Of a stretch of DNA of 64,000 nt, positions 9,005-16,911 are shown in pieces. Position numbers and translations under genes: made by a program. The DNA is from Stenotrophomonas sp. SAU14A_NAIMI4_5 (GTDB taxonomy: Bacteria > Pseudomonadota > Gammaproteobacteria > Xanthomonadales > Xanthomonadaceae), in the NCBI RefSeq assembly GCF_003086795.1, contig NZ_CP026003.1, positions 2,592,579 through 2,656,578 of the forward strand, given 5' to 3'. Below the pieces are notes generated by a model. It had not been told where the DNA came from. It saw nothing but the letters and a program-made list of their open reading frames with translations, and did not search any database. Position 1 is the first letter of the stretch; every line of letters begins with the position of its first letter.

Positions 9005-9650
9005 GTCTTCTTCCCCGATCGGCGTACTGGTGGTCGACGACCATCCGCTGCTGCGCGACGGCCTGGCCGCCCTGCTCGGCGCGCAACCGGACCTGCGCCT
9101 GCTGGGCGAAGCCGCCGACGGCGAGGAGGCCATCGCGCGCTACCAGGAACTGCAGCCGGACGTGGTGCTGATGGACCTGCAGATGCCGCGCCTGGATGGC
9201 GTGGAAGCGATCGTGCGGATCCGCGCACTGGACCCGCGCGCGCGCATCATCGTGCTGACCACCTACCGTGGCGACGTGCGTGCGGTACGTGCGCTGCAGG
9301 CTGGCGCCAGCGCCTACCTGCTGAAGGACATGCTGCGCCACGAACTGGTGGACACGATCCGCACGGTGGCCGGCGGCCGGCGTGCCGCGATTCCCCCGGC
9401 GGTGGCCGCGAGCATCGCCGCCCACGTGGTGGAAGACCGGCTGTCGCCGCGCGAGACGGAAGTGCTGCGGCACGTTGCCGGTGGCCTGTCGAACAAACGC
9501 ATCGGCGAGCGGATGCAGATTTCCGAGCAGACGGTGAAGGCGCACATGAAGAGCCTGATGGACAAGCTGGGCGTGGGTGACCGCACGCATGCGGTGACGC
9601 AGGCGCTGCGGCGCGGGATCATCAGCCTGGATGACAGCGGTCACGATTAA
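8997..9650 (+). CDS. NarL/FixJ-type response regulator
   Basis: A 217-residue response regulator. The receiver domain spans about residues 8-125, with acidic pair DD near 14-15, phospho-acceptor Asp60 in VVLMDLQMP, Thr in IIVLTTY and Lys in YLLKD. A LuxR-type helix-turn-helix follows at about 150-210 (LSPRETEVLRHVAGGLSNKRI). The start codon lies inside the kinase's last codons, so the two are translationally coupled and form a cognate pair. Targets are not evident from the sequence. Confidence 0.93.
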   Translation: MTESSSPIGVLVVDDHPLLRDGLAALLGAQPDLRLLGEAADGEEAIARYQELQPDVVLMDLQMPRLDGVEAIVRIRALDPRARIIVLTTYRGDVRAVRALQAGASAYLLKDMLRHELVDTIRTVAGGRRAAIPPAVAASIAAHVVEDRLSPRETEVLRHVAGGLSNKRIGERMQISEQTVKAHMKSLMDKLGVGDRTHAVTQALRRGIISLDDSGHD

Positions 9651-9661
9651 GGGTGGGGTTT

Positions 9662-9856
9662 TCTGCAGGGCTTGCAGCCCTGCACCTGCAGAAAGCCGAA
9701 GCAAGATCAAAAGCCTGCATCCCGTGGGATGGCGGGGCGATGTGGGTGGTCAGGACACGCCGTAACCCATCCATGGGGGCTCGATGGCGCCATCCATGGC
9801 GCCAACGGTCCTGCCCACCCACACCGCCCCGCCTCTGACAGGTTCACGCGGCTGAT
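9662..9856 (+). repeat. long inverted-repeat module, copy A
   Basis: The module starts with a small palindrome around CTGCAGGGCTTGCAGCCCTGC. It contains the landmark AAAAGCCTGCATCCCGTGGGATGG and then a large imperfect stem. The 5' arm at about 9731-9756 starts GGCGGGGCGATGTGGGTGG and the 3' arm at about 9808-9833 ends CACACCGCCCCGCC. Between the arms are a GGCGCCATCCATGGCGCC palindrome and CCATCCATGG. It is the near-identical reverse complement of copy D at 16714-16911. No gene is present. Confidence 0.75.
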
Positions 9857-9868
9857 GGGAACTGCTGG

Positions 9869-10450
9869 TGGTGGGTGCCGACCATTGGTCGGCACATCTG
9901 TCAGATATCGAATGAATTCATCCACGCACGGCGTGGCTCTACTGCGACTGTGCAGCTGTTGGTGGGTGCCGACCGTTGGTCGGCACATCTGTCAGATGTC
10001 GAATGAATTCATCCACGCATGGCGTAGCTCTACTGCGACTGTGCAGCTGTTGGTGGGTGCCGACCGTTGGTCGGCACATCTGTCAGATGTCGAATGAATT
10101 CATCCACGCATGGCGTGGCTCTACTTCGACTGTGCAGCTGTTGGTGGGTGCCGACCGTTGGTCGGCACATCTGTCAGATGTCGAATGAATTCATCCACGC
10201 ATGGCGTAGCTCTACTGCGACTGGCAGCTGTTGGTGGGTGCCGACCGTTGGTCGGCACATCTGTCAGATGTCGAATGAATTCATCCACGCATGGCGTGGC
10301 TCTACTGCGACAGGCGGCTGTTGGTGGGTGCCGACCGTTGGTCGGCACAATTGTCAGATATCGAATGAATTCATCCACGCATGGCGTGGCTCTACTGCGA
10401 CAGGCGGCTGTTGGTAGGTGTCGACCGTTGGTCGACGCATCTGTCAGACA
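9869..10450. repeat. tandem array, seven units of 90/91 bp
   Basis: Seven successive units begin with GTGGGTGCCGACC (variant GTAGGTGTCGACC in the last) at 9871, 9962, 10053, 10144, 10234, 10324 and 10414, so the period is 91, 91, 91, 90, 90, 90. Each unit holds a hairpin with arms GTGCCGACC / GGTCGGCAC, then TCTGTCAGATGTCGAATGAATTC, then a reversed SMAG element (CCACGCATGGCGTGGCTCTAC). Units differ at only a few positions. The array is open in several frames, but this follows from the repeat and does not indicate a protein gene. Confidence 0.9.
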
Positions 10451-10465
10451 TCGATATCCGACCCC

Positions 10466-10486
10466 GTGCCGACCAACGGTCGGCAC
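10466..10486. repeat. GTGCCGACC hairpin, inverted singleton
   Basis: A 21-bp palindrome with arms GTGCCGACC / GGTCGGCAC around AAC, in opposite orientation to the tandem array and preceded by ATCGATATCCGACCCC. The same composite (ATCGATATCCGACCCC plus the hairpin plus CCACCAACAGC) recurs at 16663-16709. Confidence 0.8.
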
Positions 10487-10507
10487 CCACCAACAGCAGC
10501 GTCATGC

Positions 10508-10795
10508 CGTTCCCACAGATCGCGGAGGTCTGTCGAAGGCGGGGTGGGTCCGGTTGAGGGGGTGTGAGCGGCATGGATGCCGCGACCAAGCCCCCATGGG
10601 TGAGGGCGCTTTGCTTGCGAAGCACTGCTTCGCGAGCGCCCGAACGCACAGCCGCCAGCGGCTGGGCCGGACCCCGGAGGGGGGTTTACGGCGCCCCCCT
10701 CAACCGGACCCACCCCGCCAACCCACGGAAAGCCAGCTCTTGACCTTGACGTTGCTCTGGCTTGAAGCAGGTGCAGCGCTGCAAGCCCTGCAGAA
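10508..10795 (-). repeat. long inverted-repeat module, copy B (reverse orientation)
   Basis: The outer arms are 10538-10562 (GGCGGGGTGGGTCCGG, then TTGAGGG) and 10694-10719, its exact complement. The interior is longer than in the other copies and includes a GCGAAGCACTGCTTCGC palindrome. The arms are followed by AACCCACGGAAAGCC and a GCAGGTGCAGCGCTGCAAGCCCTGCAG tail segment, which are the reverse of the leading parts of copies A, C and E. Copies A and B thus flank the tandem array in opposite orientations. No gene is present. Confidence 0.75.
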
Positions 10796-10801
10796 CAACA
10801 C

Positions 10802-11995
10802 TCACCTCAACCGCACCAGCAGGCTGCTGCCCGCACACACCACTGCCAGCCACGCCACGCCATGCCAACCCCACTGGGCAAGTGCGAGGCTGCCCAGCGC
10901 ACCACCCGCCGCCATGCCGATGAACATGCCGGTGAACAGCAGCGCGTTGAGGCGGCTGCGCGCCGGCGGCACCAGGCCGTAGACCAGCGTCTGGTGCGCC
11001 ACCAGCGCCGACTGGAAACCGAAGTCGAACAGCAGCGCGCTCACCACCAGCAGAGGCAGCAGCGCGGCGGTCGGCAGCCAGCTGTCGGCCAGCAGCAGGC
11101 CGAAGCCCACCAGCGCCACCGCAATCGCCAGCCGTGCCACCGCGTGGCTGCCCAGGCGGTCGGCATAGCGGCCCGCGAACGGCGCCGCCAGCGCGCCGGC
11201 CGCACCGGCAATGCCGAACGCACCTGCGGCGGCACTGCCCAACCCGAGCTTGGCGTGCAGCATCAGTGCCAGGGTCGACCAGAACGCGCTGAAGCCCACC
11301 GCCAGCAGCGACTGGCTGGCGACCGCGCGACGCAGCTGCGGCTGCTCCCGCCACAACTGCAGCAGCGAGGCCAGCAATGCCGGGTAGCGCAAGGTGCTGG
11401 TCGGTGCGAAGCGCGGCAGTGCCTTGGCCATCACCGCGCCCATCGCCGCCACCGACACCGCCGCCAGCACGAACTGCGTACGCCAGCCCCAGGCTTCGGC
11501 GACCACGCCACTGACCACGCGCGAGAGCAGGATGCCCAGCAGCAGACCGGTCATCACCCGGCCAACGATCTGCCCGCGGTGTGCGTCCGGGGCCAGTACC
11601 GCCGCCGCCGGCACGATGTCCTGCGCCAACGTGGCCATCAGGCCTACCAGCAGGCTGGCCATCAGCAGGCCCGGCAGATGGCCGGCCAGCGCCGCCGCCC
11701 CCAGGGCCAGCGACAACAGCACCGACTTCAGCAGGATCAGGTGACGACGGTCGAAGCGGTCACCCAGCGGGGCCAGCAGCAGGATGCCCAGCGCGTAGCC
11801 CAGCTGGGTCAGGGTCGGCACCAGGCCGACGCCGCGCTCGCTGGCGCCGAGGTCCTGCGCGATCAGGCCCAGCATCGGCTGGCTGTAGTACAGCGAGGCC
11901 ACCGAAAAGCCGGCGCCGGCCGCCATCGCCAGGACCAGCGGGGCCGAGGGGGCGGCAGTGGGCGTGGCGGTCACGGAAACAGAGGGGGTGGACAT
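10802..11995 (-). CDS. MFS efflux transporter
   Basis: A 397-residue major facilitator with about 12 hydrophobic segments. The loop 2-3 signature appears as LGDRFDRRHLILLKS near residue 80, and a matching loop AGRYADRLGSHAVAR appears in the second half near residue 265, as in the drug/sugar efflux (YnfM/AraJ-like) group. The start at 11995 has GGAG upstream; the longer frame adds only non-conserved residues. It is divergent from a LysR gene (gap 94 bases), which is the usual arrangement for a regulated efflux pump. The substrate is unknown. Confidence 0.85.
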   Translation of the reverse strand: MSTPSVSVTATPTAAPSAPLVLAMAAGAGFSVASLYYSQPMLGLIAQDLGASERGVGLVPTLTQLGYALGILLLAPLGDRFDRRHLILLKSVLLSLALGAAALAGHLPGLLMASLLVGLMATLAQDIVPAAAVLAPDAHRGQIVGRVMTGLLLGILLSRVVSGVVAEAWGWRTQFVLAAVSVAAMGAVMAKALPRFAPTSTLRYPALLASLLQLWREQPQLRRAVASQSLLAVGFSAFWSTLALMLHAKLGLGSAAAGAFGIAGAAGALAAPFAGRYADRLGSHAVARLAIAVALVGFGLLLADSWLPTAALLPLLVVSALLFDFGFQSALVAHQTLVYGLVPPARSRLNALLFTGMFIGMAAGGALGSLALAQWGWHGVAWLAVVCAGSSLLVRLR

Positions 11996-12089
11996 GGATG
12001 AACTCCGGGGGAGGAATGGTGCATAGCCTGAAGATATTCGCCACACGTCTGTAGTAGGCTCAGCCACATATCATTCATACGCACAGCGC

Positions 12090-13019
12090 ATGACCGACCT
12101 GCCCACTGGCGCCGACCGCCTCGACCTGCTGCGCACCTTCCTGCGCATCGTCGATGCCGGCAGCCTTTCCGCCGCCGCCACCCAGCTCGGCACCACACAG
12201 CCCACGGTCAGCCGGCGGCTGCAGGCGCTGGAGCGACAGCTGGGCCTGCGCCTGCTGCAGCGCTCCACCCACGGCCTGCAGCTGACCGAGGACGGCCAGC
12301 GCTGCCAGCGCCACGCGCAGCGGGTCATCGATGAGTGGGAGTCACTGCAGGCCGAGCTGCATGGCGAGGCGCAGGTGCTGCGCGGGCGTCTGCGGGTGAT
12401 GGTGCCGCACGCGTTCGGCCAGGCGCAGCTGCTGCCGACCATGCTGGATTTCCTGGCACGGCACCCGCAGCTGAGCCTGGAATGGATCCTCGAGGACCAT
12501 CGCCCGGATTTCGTTGCCGAGGGCATCGACTGCGCCGTGCGCGTCGGCCCGGTGGACGAGCCGCGCATGGTCGCCCTGCCGCTGGCCGAGGTGCCGCGCA
12601 TCGTGGTGGCCTCGCCCACCCTGGCCGATCCGGCGCGCGTGCGCACGCCCGAGCAGGCGCAGGCACTGCCCTGGATCGCGCTGGCCACCTATTACCGCGA
12701 GCGCCTGCTGCTGCACGATGCGCAGGGGCGCGCGCACACGCTGTCGATCGCCCCGCGCCTGCTCACCGACAACCTGTTCGTGGTGCAGCGTGCCGCCGTG
12801 GCCGGTCTGGGCGCGGCGATGGTCTCGGCGTGGCTGGTGGCCGACGATCTCGCCGAAGGCCGTCTGGTGCAGCTGCTACCGCAGTGGCAGGCGCCACCGC
12901 TGCCGGTGCACCTGGTGTTCCCCGCCGCGCGCCAGCAGCCGCTGCGGCTGCGCGCGTTCATCGATGCGATGAAGGAAGCACTGCCGCAGCTGCATGGGAT
13001 GCGACCGGCGGTGCGCTGA
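12090..13019 (+). CDS. LysR-family regulator
   Basis: A 309-residue LysR protein. The winged helix-turn-helix is at residues about 10-70 (FLRIVDAGSLSAAATQLGTTQPTVSRRLQALE), followed by a substrate-binding domain of the CrgA/DmlR-like subgroup (about 95-295; ends with LVFPAARQQPLRLRAFID). It is transcribed divergently from the MFS gene and is the obvious candidate for its control. No convincing T-N11-A operator was picked out in the 94-base gap. Confidence 0.88.
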   Translation: MTDLPTGADRLDLLRTFLRIVDAGSLSAAATQLGTTQPTVSRRLQALERQLGLRLLQRSTHGLQLTEDGQRCQRHAQRVIDEWESLQAELHGEAQVLRGRLRVMVPHAFGQAQLLPTMLDFLARHPQLSLEWILEDHRPDFVAEGIDCAVRVGPVDEPRMVALPLAEVPRIVVASPTLADPARVRTPEQAQALPWIALATYYRERLLLHDAQGRAHTLSIAPRLLTDNLFVVQRAAVAGLGAAMVSAWLVADDLAEGRLVQLLPQWQAPPLPVHLVFPAARQQPLRLRAFIDAMKEALPQLHGMRPAVR

Positions 13020-13029
13020 ACCGCTGGAA

Positions 13030-13126
13030 GGGTCAGAGCCCTTTGCGCAGCAAAGGGATCCGACCCTGGGCTGGAGGGTCAGTGTCCGGGGTCGGATCCC
13101 TTTCCACCGGAAAGGGCTCTGACCCC
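13030..13126. repeat. inverted pair of GGGTCGGATCC-type palindromic repeats
   Basis: The first unit, at about 13031-13065, runs GGTCAGAGCCC-TTTGCGCAGCAAA-GGGATCCGACC. The second, at 13088-13126, is its reverse form, GGGGTCGGATCCC-TTTCCACCGGAAA-GGGCTCTGACCCC. Each unit has its own hairpin, and the two together form a larger inverted repeat. They lie between the convergent LysR and amidohydrolase genes, where they could act as a terminator. Confidence 0.85.
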
Positions 13127-13134
13127 ACAGCCGG

Positions 13135-14592
13135 TCACTTCGCCTTGGCCGCCTCGGCATTCCACGCCGCCACCTTGGCCTTGGTGTCGGCCAGCATCTT
13201 GTCCAGCGCCGCACGGTCATACACAGTGCCGCGCAGAATCACGCTGTCGATCTTCTCGGTCGCGGCGATGTCCTGCAGCGGGTTGGCGGTCAGCAGCACC
13301 AGGTCGGCCGCCTTGCCGCTGGCGACGCCACCGTAGCGATCCATCTGGCCGAACCATGCCGGGCCGGAACGCGTGGCCGCCGACAGCGCCTGCGGCGCGC
13401 TCAGGCCTTCCTTCACGAACAGCTGCAGTTCCTGGTGCAAGGCAATGCCCGGGAAGTTGTACGAATTGAGGAAGCCGGCATCGGTGCCGGCGATGATCGT
13501 CACCCCCGCTTCCTGCAGCATCGGCAGCACCGAGGCCACCTGGTGGTACTGCGCATGGCGCGCTTCGATCTGCGCCGGGGTCGCCTTGGCCGCGCGATCC
13601 ACGCGCCACTGGTAGGTCGCACGCAGGCCCGGGCCGATGTAGGCCAGGTACGGATCGTTGGCGTGGTCATCCTGGTCGAGGAAATCGAGGATGCGGCCGC
13701 CATTGAGGGTCGGGGTGACGAACACGCCGCGCCTGGCGAAGTCGCGGTAGGCGTGCATCGCCGTATCGTGGTCGAAGCTGGCATCCAGGCGGCGGTTGGC
13801 CTCGGCGCGGTCGATGCGACCGGCACCGAAATCGGCGGCGATCTGCGCTTCATCCTTGCTGCCGGCCTTGAACGCGTAGTCCAGATGCTCGATCGAGGCG
13901 AGGCCCGCATCGACTGCCTGTTCGACGGTCAGCGCCATCGGGATATGGCCCGAGGCCTTGAAACCGGCCTTGCGCGCGGCGCTGGCCGAATACAGGAACA
14001 GCTCCGGCTTCAGCGTGCTGTCGGTGATCTTCGCGAAATCGACCTTGTCGTGCTGCAGGCGGGTGATCGCCTTGTCGACGTCAGCCTCGCTGCCCACTTC
14101 GATGGTGCCCTTCCAGACCGGCTTGATGCCTTCGATCTTGGCGCCCGAGCTGAGCAGGCGCGGCCCGAACAGCGTGCCGTTGGCGATCTCGCCGCGCCAC
14201 TGCAGCACCTGCTCCGGCAGGTCGCCCGAGCAGTCGCGCACGGTGGTGATGCCATGGGCGATGTACAGCGGCAGCAGCGCCTTGTTCTCTTCGATGAGGG
14301 CCGGGCCGCCGCCGAAGTGCACGTGCATGTCCCACAGGCCCGGGATCAGGTACTTGCCCTTGGCATCGATCTGGCGGCTGGCGCTCCACTGGCTGCGCAG
14401 CTGCGCATCGGGGCCGACGGCGACGATGTCGTCGCCCCGGATCACCACGCTCTGCCCCGGCAGGCTGCGCGCGTGTTCGACATCGACCACGGTGGCGTTG
14501 CGGATCAGCAGGTCGGCGCGCTCGGCAGCGGAGGCCGACAACGGTGCGACGGCAAGGAGGATCGCAAGGGACAACGGACGGGACTGGAACAT
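13135..14592 (-). CDS. exported amidohydrolase (imidazolonepropionase/prolidase-like)
   Basis: A 485-residue amidohydrolase-superfamily enzyme with a Sec signal peptide (cleavage near ASA, residue 21). The metal ligands fit the family: IPGLWDMHVHFGGG (HxH near residue 80), His in SGHIPMAL, EHLD, and Asp in IIAGTDAGF near residue 395. The shape matches the periplasmic imidazolonepropionase-like/Xaa-Pro dipeptidase group. The start at 14592 has AGGA eight bases upstream; 14601 is the alternative. It follows the ankyrin lipoprotein gene after 52 bases, so the two probably form one transcript. Substrate unknown. Confidence 0.83.
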   Translation of the reverse strand: MFQSRPLSLAILLAVAPLSASAAERADLLIRNATVVDVEHARSLPGQSVVIRGDDIVAVGPDAQLRSQWSASRQIDAKGKYLIPGLWDMHVHFGGGPALIEENKALLPLYIAHGITTVRDCSGDLPEQVLQWRGEIANGTLFGPRLLSSGAKIEGIKPVWKGTIEVGSEADVDKAITRLQHDKVDFAKITDSTLKPELFLYSASAARKAGFKASGHIPMALTVEQAVDAGLASIEHLDYAFKAGSKDEAQIAADFGAGRIDRAEANRRLDASFDHDTAMHAYRDFARRGVFVTPTLNGGRILDFLDQDDHANDPYLAYIGPGLRATYQWRVDRAAKATPAQIEARHAQYHQVASVLPMLQEAGVTIIAGTDAGFLNSYNFPGIALHQELQLFVKEGLSAPQALSAATRSGPAWFGQMDRYGGVASGKAADLVLLTANPLQDIAATEKIDSVILRGTVYDRAALDKMLADTKAKVAAWNAEAAKAK

Positions 14593-14644
14593 GGACGGCA
14601 TCCTGGTGGGCGCGCGTAACGCGCAGGGTGGAAGGGGTCGGGGT

Positions 14645-15343
14645 TCAGCGCTGGGCGCCGGCCTGGCGCAGCAGGGTTTCAATGGGGGTGTAGCCACGCT
14701 GGCGTGCGTGCATCAGCGGCGTCACGCCATCGCCATCAGCCAGTTCGGGATTGGCGCCGGCGTCGAGCAGCAGCTGCACGATCTGCACATGGCGCGGGCC
14801 ACCATCGCCGAGCAGGATCGCTTCCAGCAGTGCGGTCCAGTGCAGGCGGTTGACATGGTCCACCGCCACGCCCGCGCGCAGCAGCGTGCGCACGGTGGCC
14901 ACATGGCCGCGTTCGGCGGCGGGAATCAGGGCGATGCCGCCGTAGCGGTTGGTGCTGCGCAGATCGGCACCGTGGGCCAGGGTCAGCGCGAGAATGTCAT
15001 CCAGGCCGCGCGCGCCGGCATACAGGTAAGCGCTGTCCTGCATCGCATCCTTGGCGTTGACGTCGGCACCGGCTTCGATCAGTTCGCGTGCGGCATCGAC
15101 GTGGTTGCCGTGGGTCGCCAGCAGCAGTGCGGTGCGGCCCTCACCATCGCGCGATTCCAGATCGGCATCGTCTTCCAGCGCCGCACGCACGGCGGCGGCA
15201 TCGCCTCGCGCGGCAGCATCGCGCAGGCGCGCATCGGCCGTGCCGGCCGTGGCCGAACAGCCAGGTAGTACCATCGCCAACAGGCACAGCGGCAACAGGC
15301 GACCCAGCGGGCCGGGCAAACGAGGGCGACGAGCGATGCGCAT
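14645..15343 (-). CDS. ankyrin-repeat lipoprotein
   Basis: A 232-residue protein with a lipoprotein signal (LAMVLPGCSA; Cys near residue 29) followed by about five to six ankyrin repeats over residues 35-230 (GRTALLLATHGNHVDAARELIEAGADVNAKD is typical, with DGVTPLMHARQRGYTPIETLLRQAGA as the last). GGAG precedes the ATG. Ankyrin lipoproteins are protein-binding periplasmic factors, often paired with catalases or with toxic effectors. Here the partner in the operon is an exported amidohydrolase. A LysR gene is divergent. Confidence 0.85.
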   Translation of the reverse strand: MRIARRPRLPGPLGRLLPLCLLAMVLPGCSATAGTADARLRDAAARGDAAAVRAALEDDADLESRDGEGRTALLLATHGNHVDAARELIEAGADVNAKDAMQDSAYLYAGARGLDDILALTLAHGADLRSTNRYGGIALIPAAERGHVATVRTLLRAGVAVDHVNRLHWTALLEAILLGDGGPRHVQIVQLLLDAGANPELADGDGVTPLMHARQRGYTPIETLLRQAGAQR

Positions 15344-15436
15344 CTGCAGTTCTCCGGTGCAGCGGGGCGCCGTGCTTGCCGCCCCCTGCCTTGCATGGTA
15401 GAAGTCGCCACGTGCATCCAGAAGTGAAATGTTCAA

Positions 15437-16318
15437 ATGCAAGACAGTGCCAAATCGAATAGAACGCTGTTCGAACTGGACCTGCTGCGTGCGCTGGTGA
15501 TGGTGGCCGACTGCGGCAGTTTCACCACCGCGGCCACCCGCCTGCATTCCACCCAGTCCACGGTCAGCCAGAAGGTGCGGCGGCTGGAGGAGCTGGCCGG
15601 GCACCGCCTGCTCGAACGCGGCCACCGCGACGTGCACCCCACCGATGCCGGGCACACGCTGCTGGGTTACGCCCGGCGCATGCTCGACCTGAACGAGGAA
15701 ATGGCCCAGGCCCTGGCCGGCGCCACGGTGGAGACCGCGGTGCGCATCGGCGTGCCGGAGGACTTCGTCAACGCGCAGACCACGCGGATGCTGGCCGCGT
15801 TCAGCCGCCGCCACCCGCAGGTGAAGCTGGAAATCAGCAGCGGTCTGAGTCGGGACCTGGCCCATGGCTTCGACCATGGCGAACTGGACCTGGTGCTGGT
15901 CAAGCAGCGCCGCAACACGCGCCAGGCGGTGCACTGCCGGCGCGAGCCGATGCACTGGATCGACAGCCAGCGCAGCAGCAGCCTGCAGCTGGATCCGCTG
16001 CCGCTGGTGACGTTCCCGCCGCGCGGCCTGTACCGCGACGAGATGATCCAGGCGGTGGAGGCACTCGGCCTGCGCTGGCGCATCGCGTTCACCAGTTCGT
16101 CGCTGAGCGGCATTCAGGGGGCGGTGGCCGATGGCATCGGCATCAGCCTGCTGCCGCGTCGCGCGGTGAGCCGCGAGCACCGCGTGATCGATGGTGAGCG
16201 TGGCCTGCCGGTGGTGGAGAACTATGAGATCGGGCTGCTGCATCGGCCGGATGCGGATGGTGCGGTGCGCGCGCTCGCCGCCGAGCTCTGGCGGCAGGTC
16301 CAGCGCGAGGCGGAGTAG
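15437..16318 (+). CDS. LysR-family regulator
   Basis: A 293-residue LysR protein with its helix-turn-helix at about residues 14-73 (LRALVMVADCGSFTTAATRLHSTQSTVSQKVRRLEE) and an effector-binding domain at about 98-285. It is divergent from the ankyrin-amidohydrolase pair across a 93-base gap, which suggests it controls that pair. The AT-rich stretch AGTGAAATGTTCAAATGCAAGAC just before the start is the likely promoter/operator zone, though no perfect operator is evident. Confidence 0.87.
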   Translation: MQDSAKSNRTLFELDLLRALVMVADCGSFTTAATRLHSTQSTVSQKVRRLEELAGHRLLERGHRDVHPTDAGHTLLGYARRMLDLNEEMAQALAGATVETAVRIGVPEDFVNAQTTRMLAAFSRRHPQVKLEISSGLSRDLAHGFDHGELDLVLVKQRRNTRQAVHCRREPMHWIDSQRSSSLQLDPLPLVTFPPRGLYRDEMIQAVEALGLRWRIAFTSSSLSGIQGAVADGIGISLLPRRAVSREHRVIDGERGLPVVENYEIGLLHRPDADGAVRALAAELWRQVQREAE

Positions 16319-16321
16319 TGT

Positions 16322-16533
16322 TCGGCAGGGCTGCGCCCTGCACCTGCGGTAGTGCCGGCCGCTGGCCGGCAACTTCAAAAGCAGAAGCCGGCTTTCCGTG
16401 GGTTGGCGGGGTGGGTCCGGTTGAGGGGGGCACTGCAAGTACGTCCATGTAAGCTCGGTCGCCGCATCCATGCGGCTCACGCCCCCTCAACCGGACCCAC
16501 CCCGCCTTCGACAGTTTCCCGCGATCTGTCGGA
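16322..16533 (+). repeat. long inverted-repeat module, copy C, with internal SMAG
   Basis: The module starts with GGCAGGGCTGCGCCCTGC and a GTAG palindrome (16349-16372). It then has AGCCGGCTTTCCGTGGGTTGG and a large stem: arms 16405-16430 (GGCGGGGTGGGTCCGG, then TTGAGGGGG) and 16481-16506 (exact complement). The loop contains GTACGTCCATGTAAGC and GCCGCATCCATGCGGC, identical to the loop of copy E at 39900-40001. It ends CTTCGACAGTTTCCCGCGATCTG. No gene. Confidence 0.78.
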
Positions 16534-16540
16534 ACGGCAC

Positions 16541-16579
16541 GGGGTCGGATCCCATTGCTCCGCAACGGGCTCTGACCCC
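16541..16579. repeat. GGGTCGGATCC-type palindromic repeat
   Basis: A 39-bp unit GGGGTCGGATCCC ... GGGCTCTGACCCC with centre ATTGCTCCGCAAC. It belongs to the same family as the units at 13030-13126, 27156-27217, 27783-27813 and 41837-41873. Confidence 0.85.
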
Positions 16580-16625
16580 AAATGAATTTCGATATCTGAT
16601 GGAAAAATCGTTAGGAATTGGCACA

Positions 16626-16699
16626 GTAGAGCCACGCCATGCGTGGATGAAATCTGTCATATATCGATATCCGACCCCGTGCCGACCAACGGTCGGCAC
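16626..16699. repeat. SMAG element plus GTGCCGACC hairpin
   Basis: GTAGAGCCACGCCATGCGTGG at 16626-16646 is a SMAG unit. It is followed by ATCGATATCCGACCCC and the hairpin with arms GTGCCGACC / GGTCGGCAC (16679-16699). This is a single-unit counterpart of the long tandem array at 9869-10450, likewise set between two inverted modules. Confidence 0.82.
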
Positions 16700-16713
16700 C
16701 CACCAACAGCACA

Positions 16714-16911
16714 CGGAAACTGTCAGAGGCGGGGCGGTGTGGGTGGGCAGGACCGTTGGCGCCATGGATGGCGCCATCGAGACCCCATGGATGGGTTTAC
16801 GGCGTGTCCTGACCACCCACACCGCCCTGCCATCCCACGGAATGCAGGCTTTTGAAGTTAGCTGTTGACGTTGTCTCTGCAGGTGCAGGGCTGCAAGCCC
16901 TGCCGACTACA
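16714..16911 (-). repeat. long inverted-repeat module, copy D (reverse orientation)
   Basis: It runs from ACTGTCAGAGGCGGGGCGG through the GGCGCCATGGATGGCGCC palindrome and GGGTTTACGGCGTGTCCTGACC to CATCCCACGGAATGCAGGC and GGTGCAGGGCTGCAAGCCCTGC. Almost every base matches the reverse complement of copy A. It lies between the LysR gene at 15437-16318 and the deaminase-like gene at 16907-18067, which it just touches. Confidence 0.75.

Noticed and set aside
9869..10450. CRISPR-like array
   Set aside because: Units are almost fully identical over 90 bp with no variable spacers, and no cas genes are present.
9672..10982. Open reading frames of 70-290 codons running through the tandem array
   Set aside because: The 90/91-bp period puts the same DNA in several frames, and the predicted proteins are just repeats of the palindromes. 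No ribosome site, and protein identity between units comes from the DNA repeat.
14645..16480. Long minus-strand frame joining the ankyrin gene to upstream sequence
   Set aside because: The frame crosses repeat module C and runs antisense to the LysR gene. The lipoprotein signal with GGAG at 15343 is the real start.
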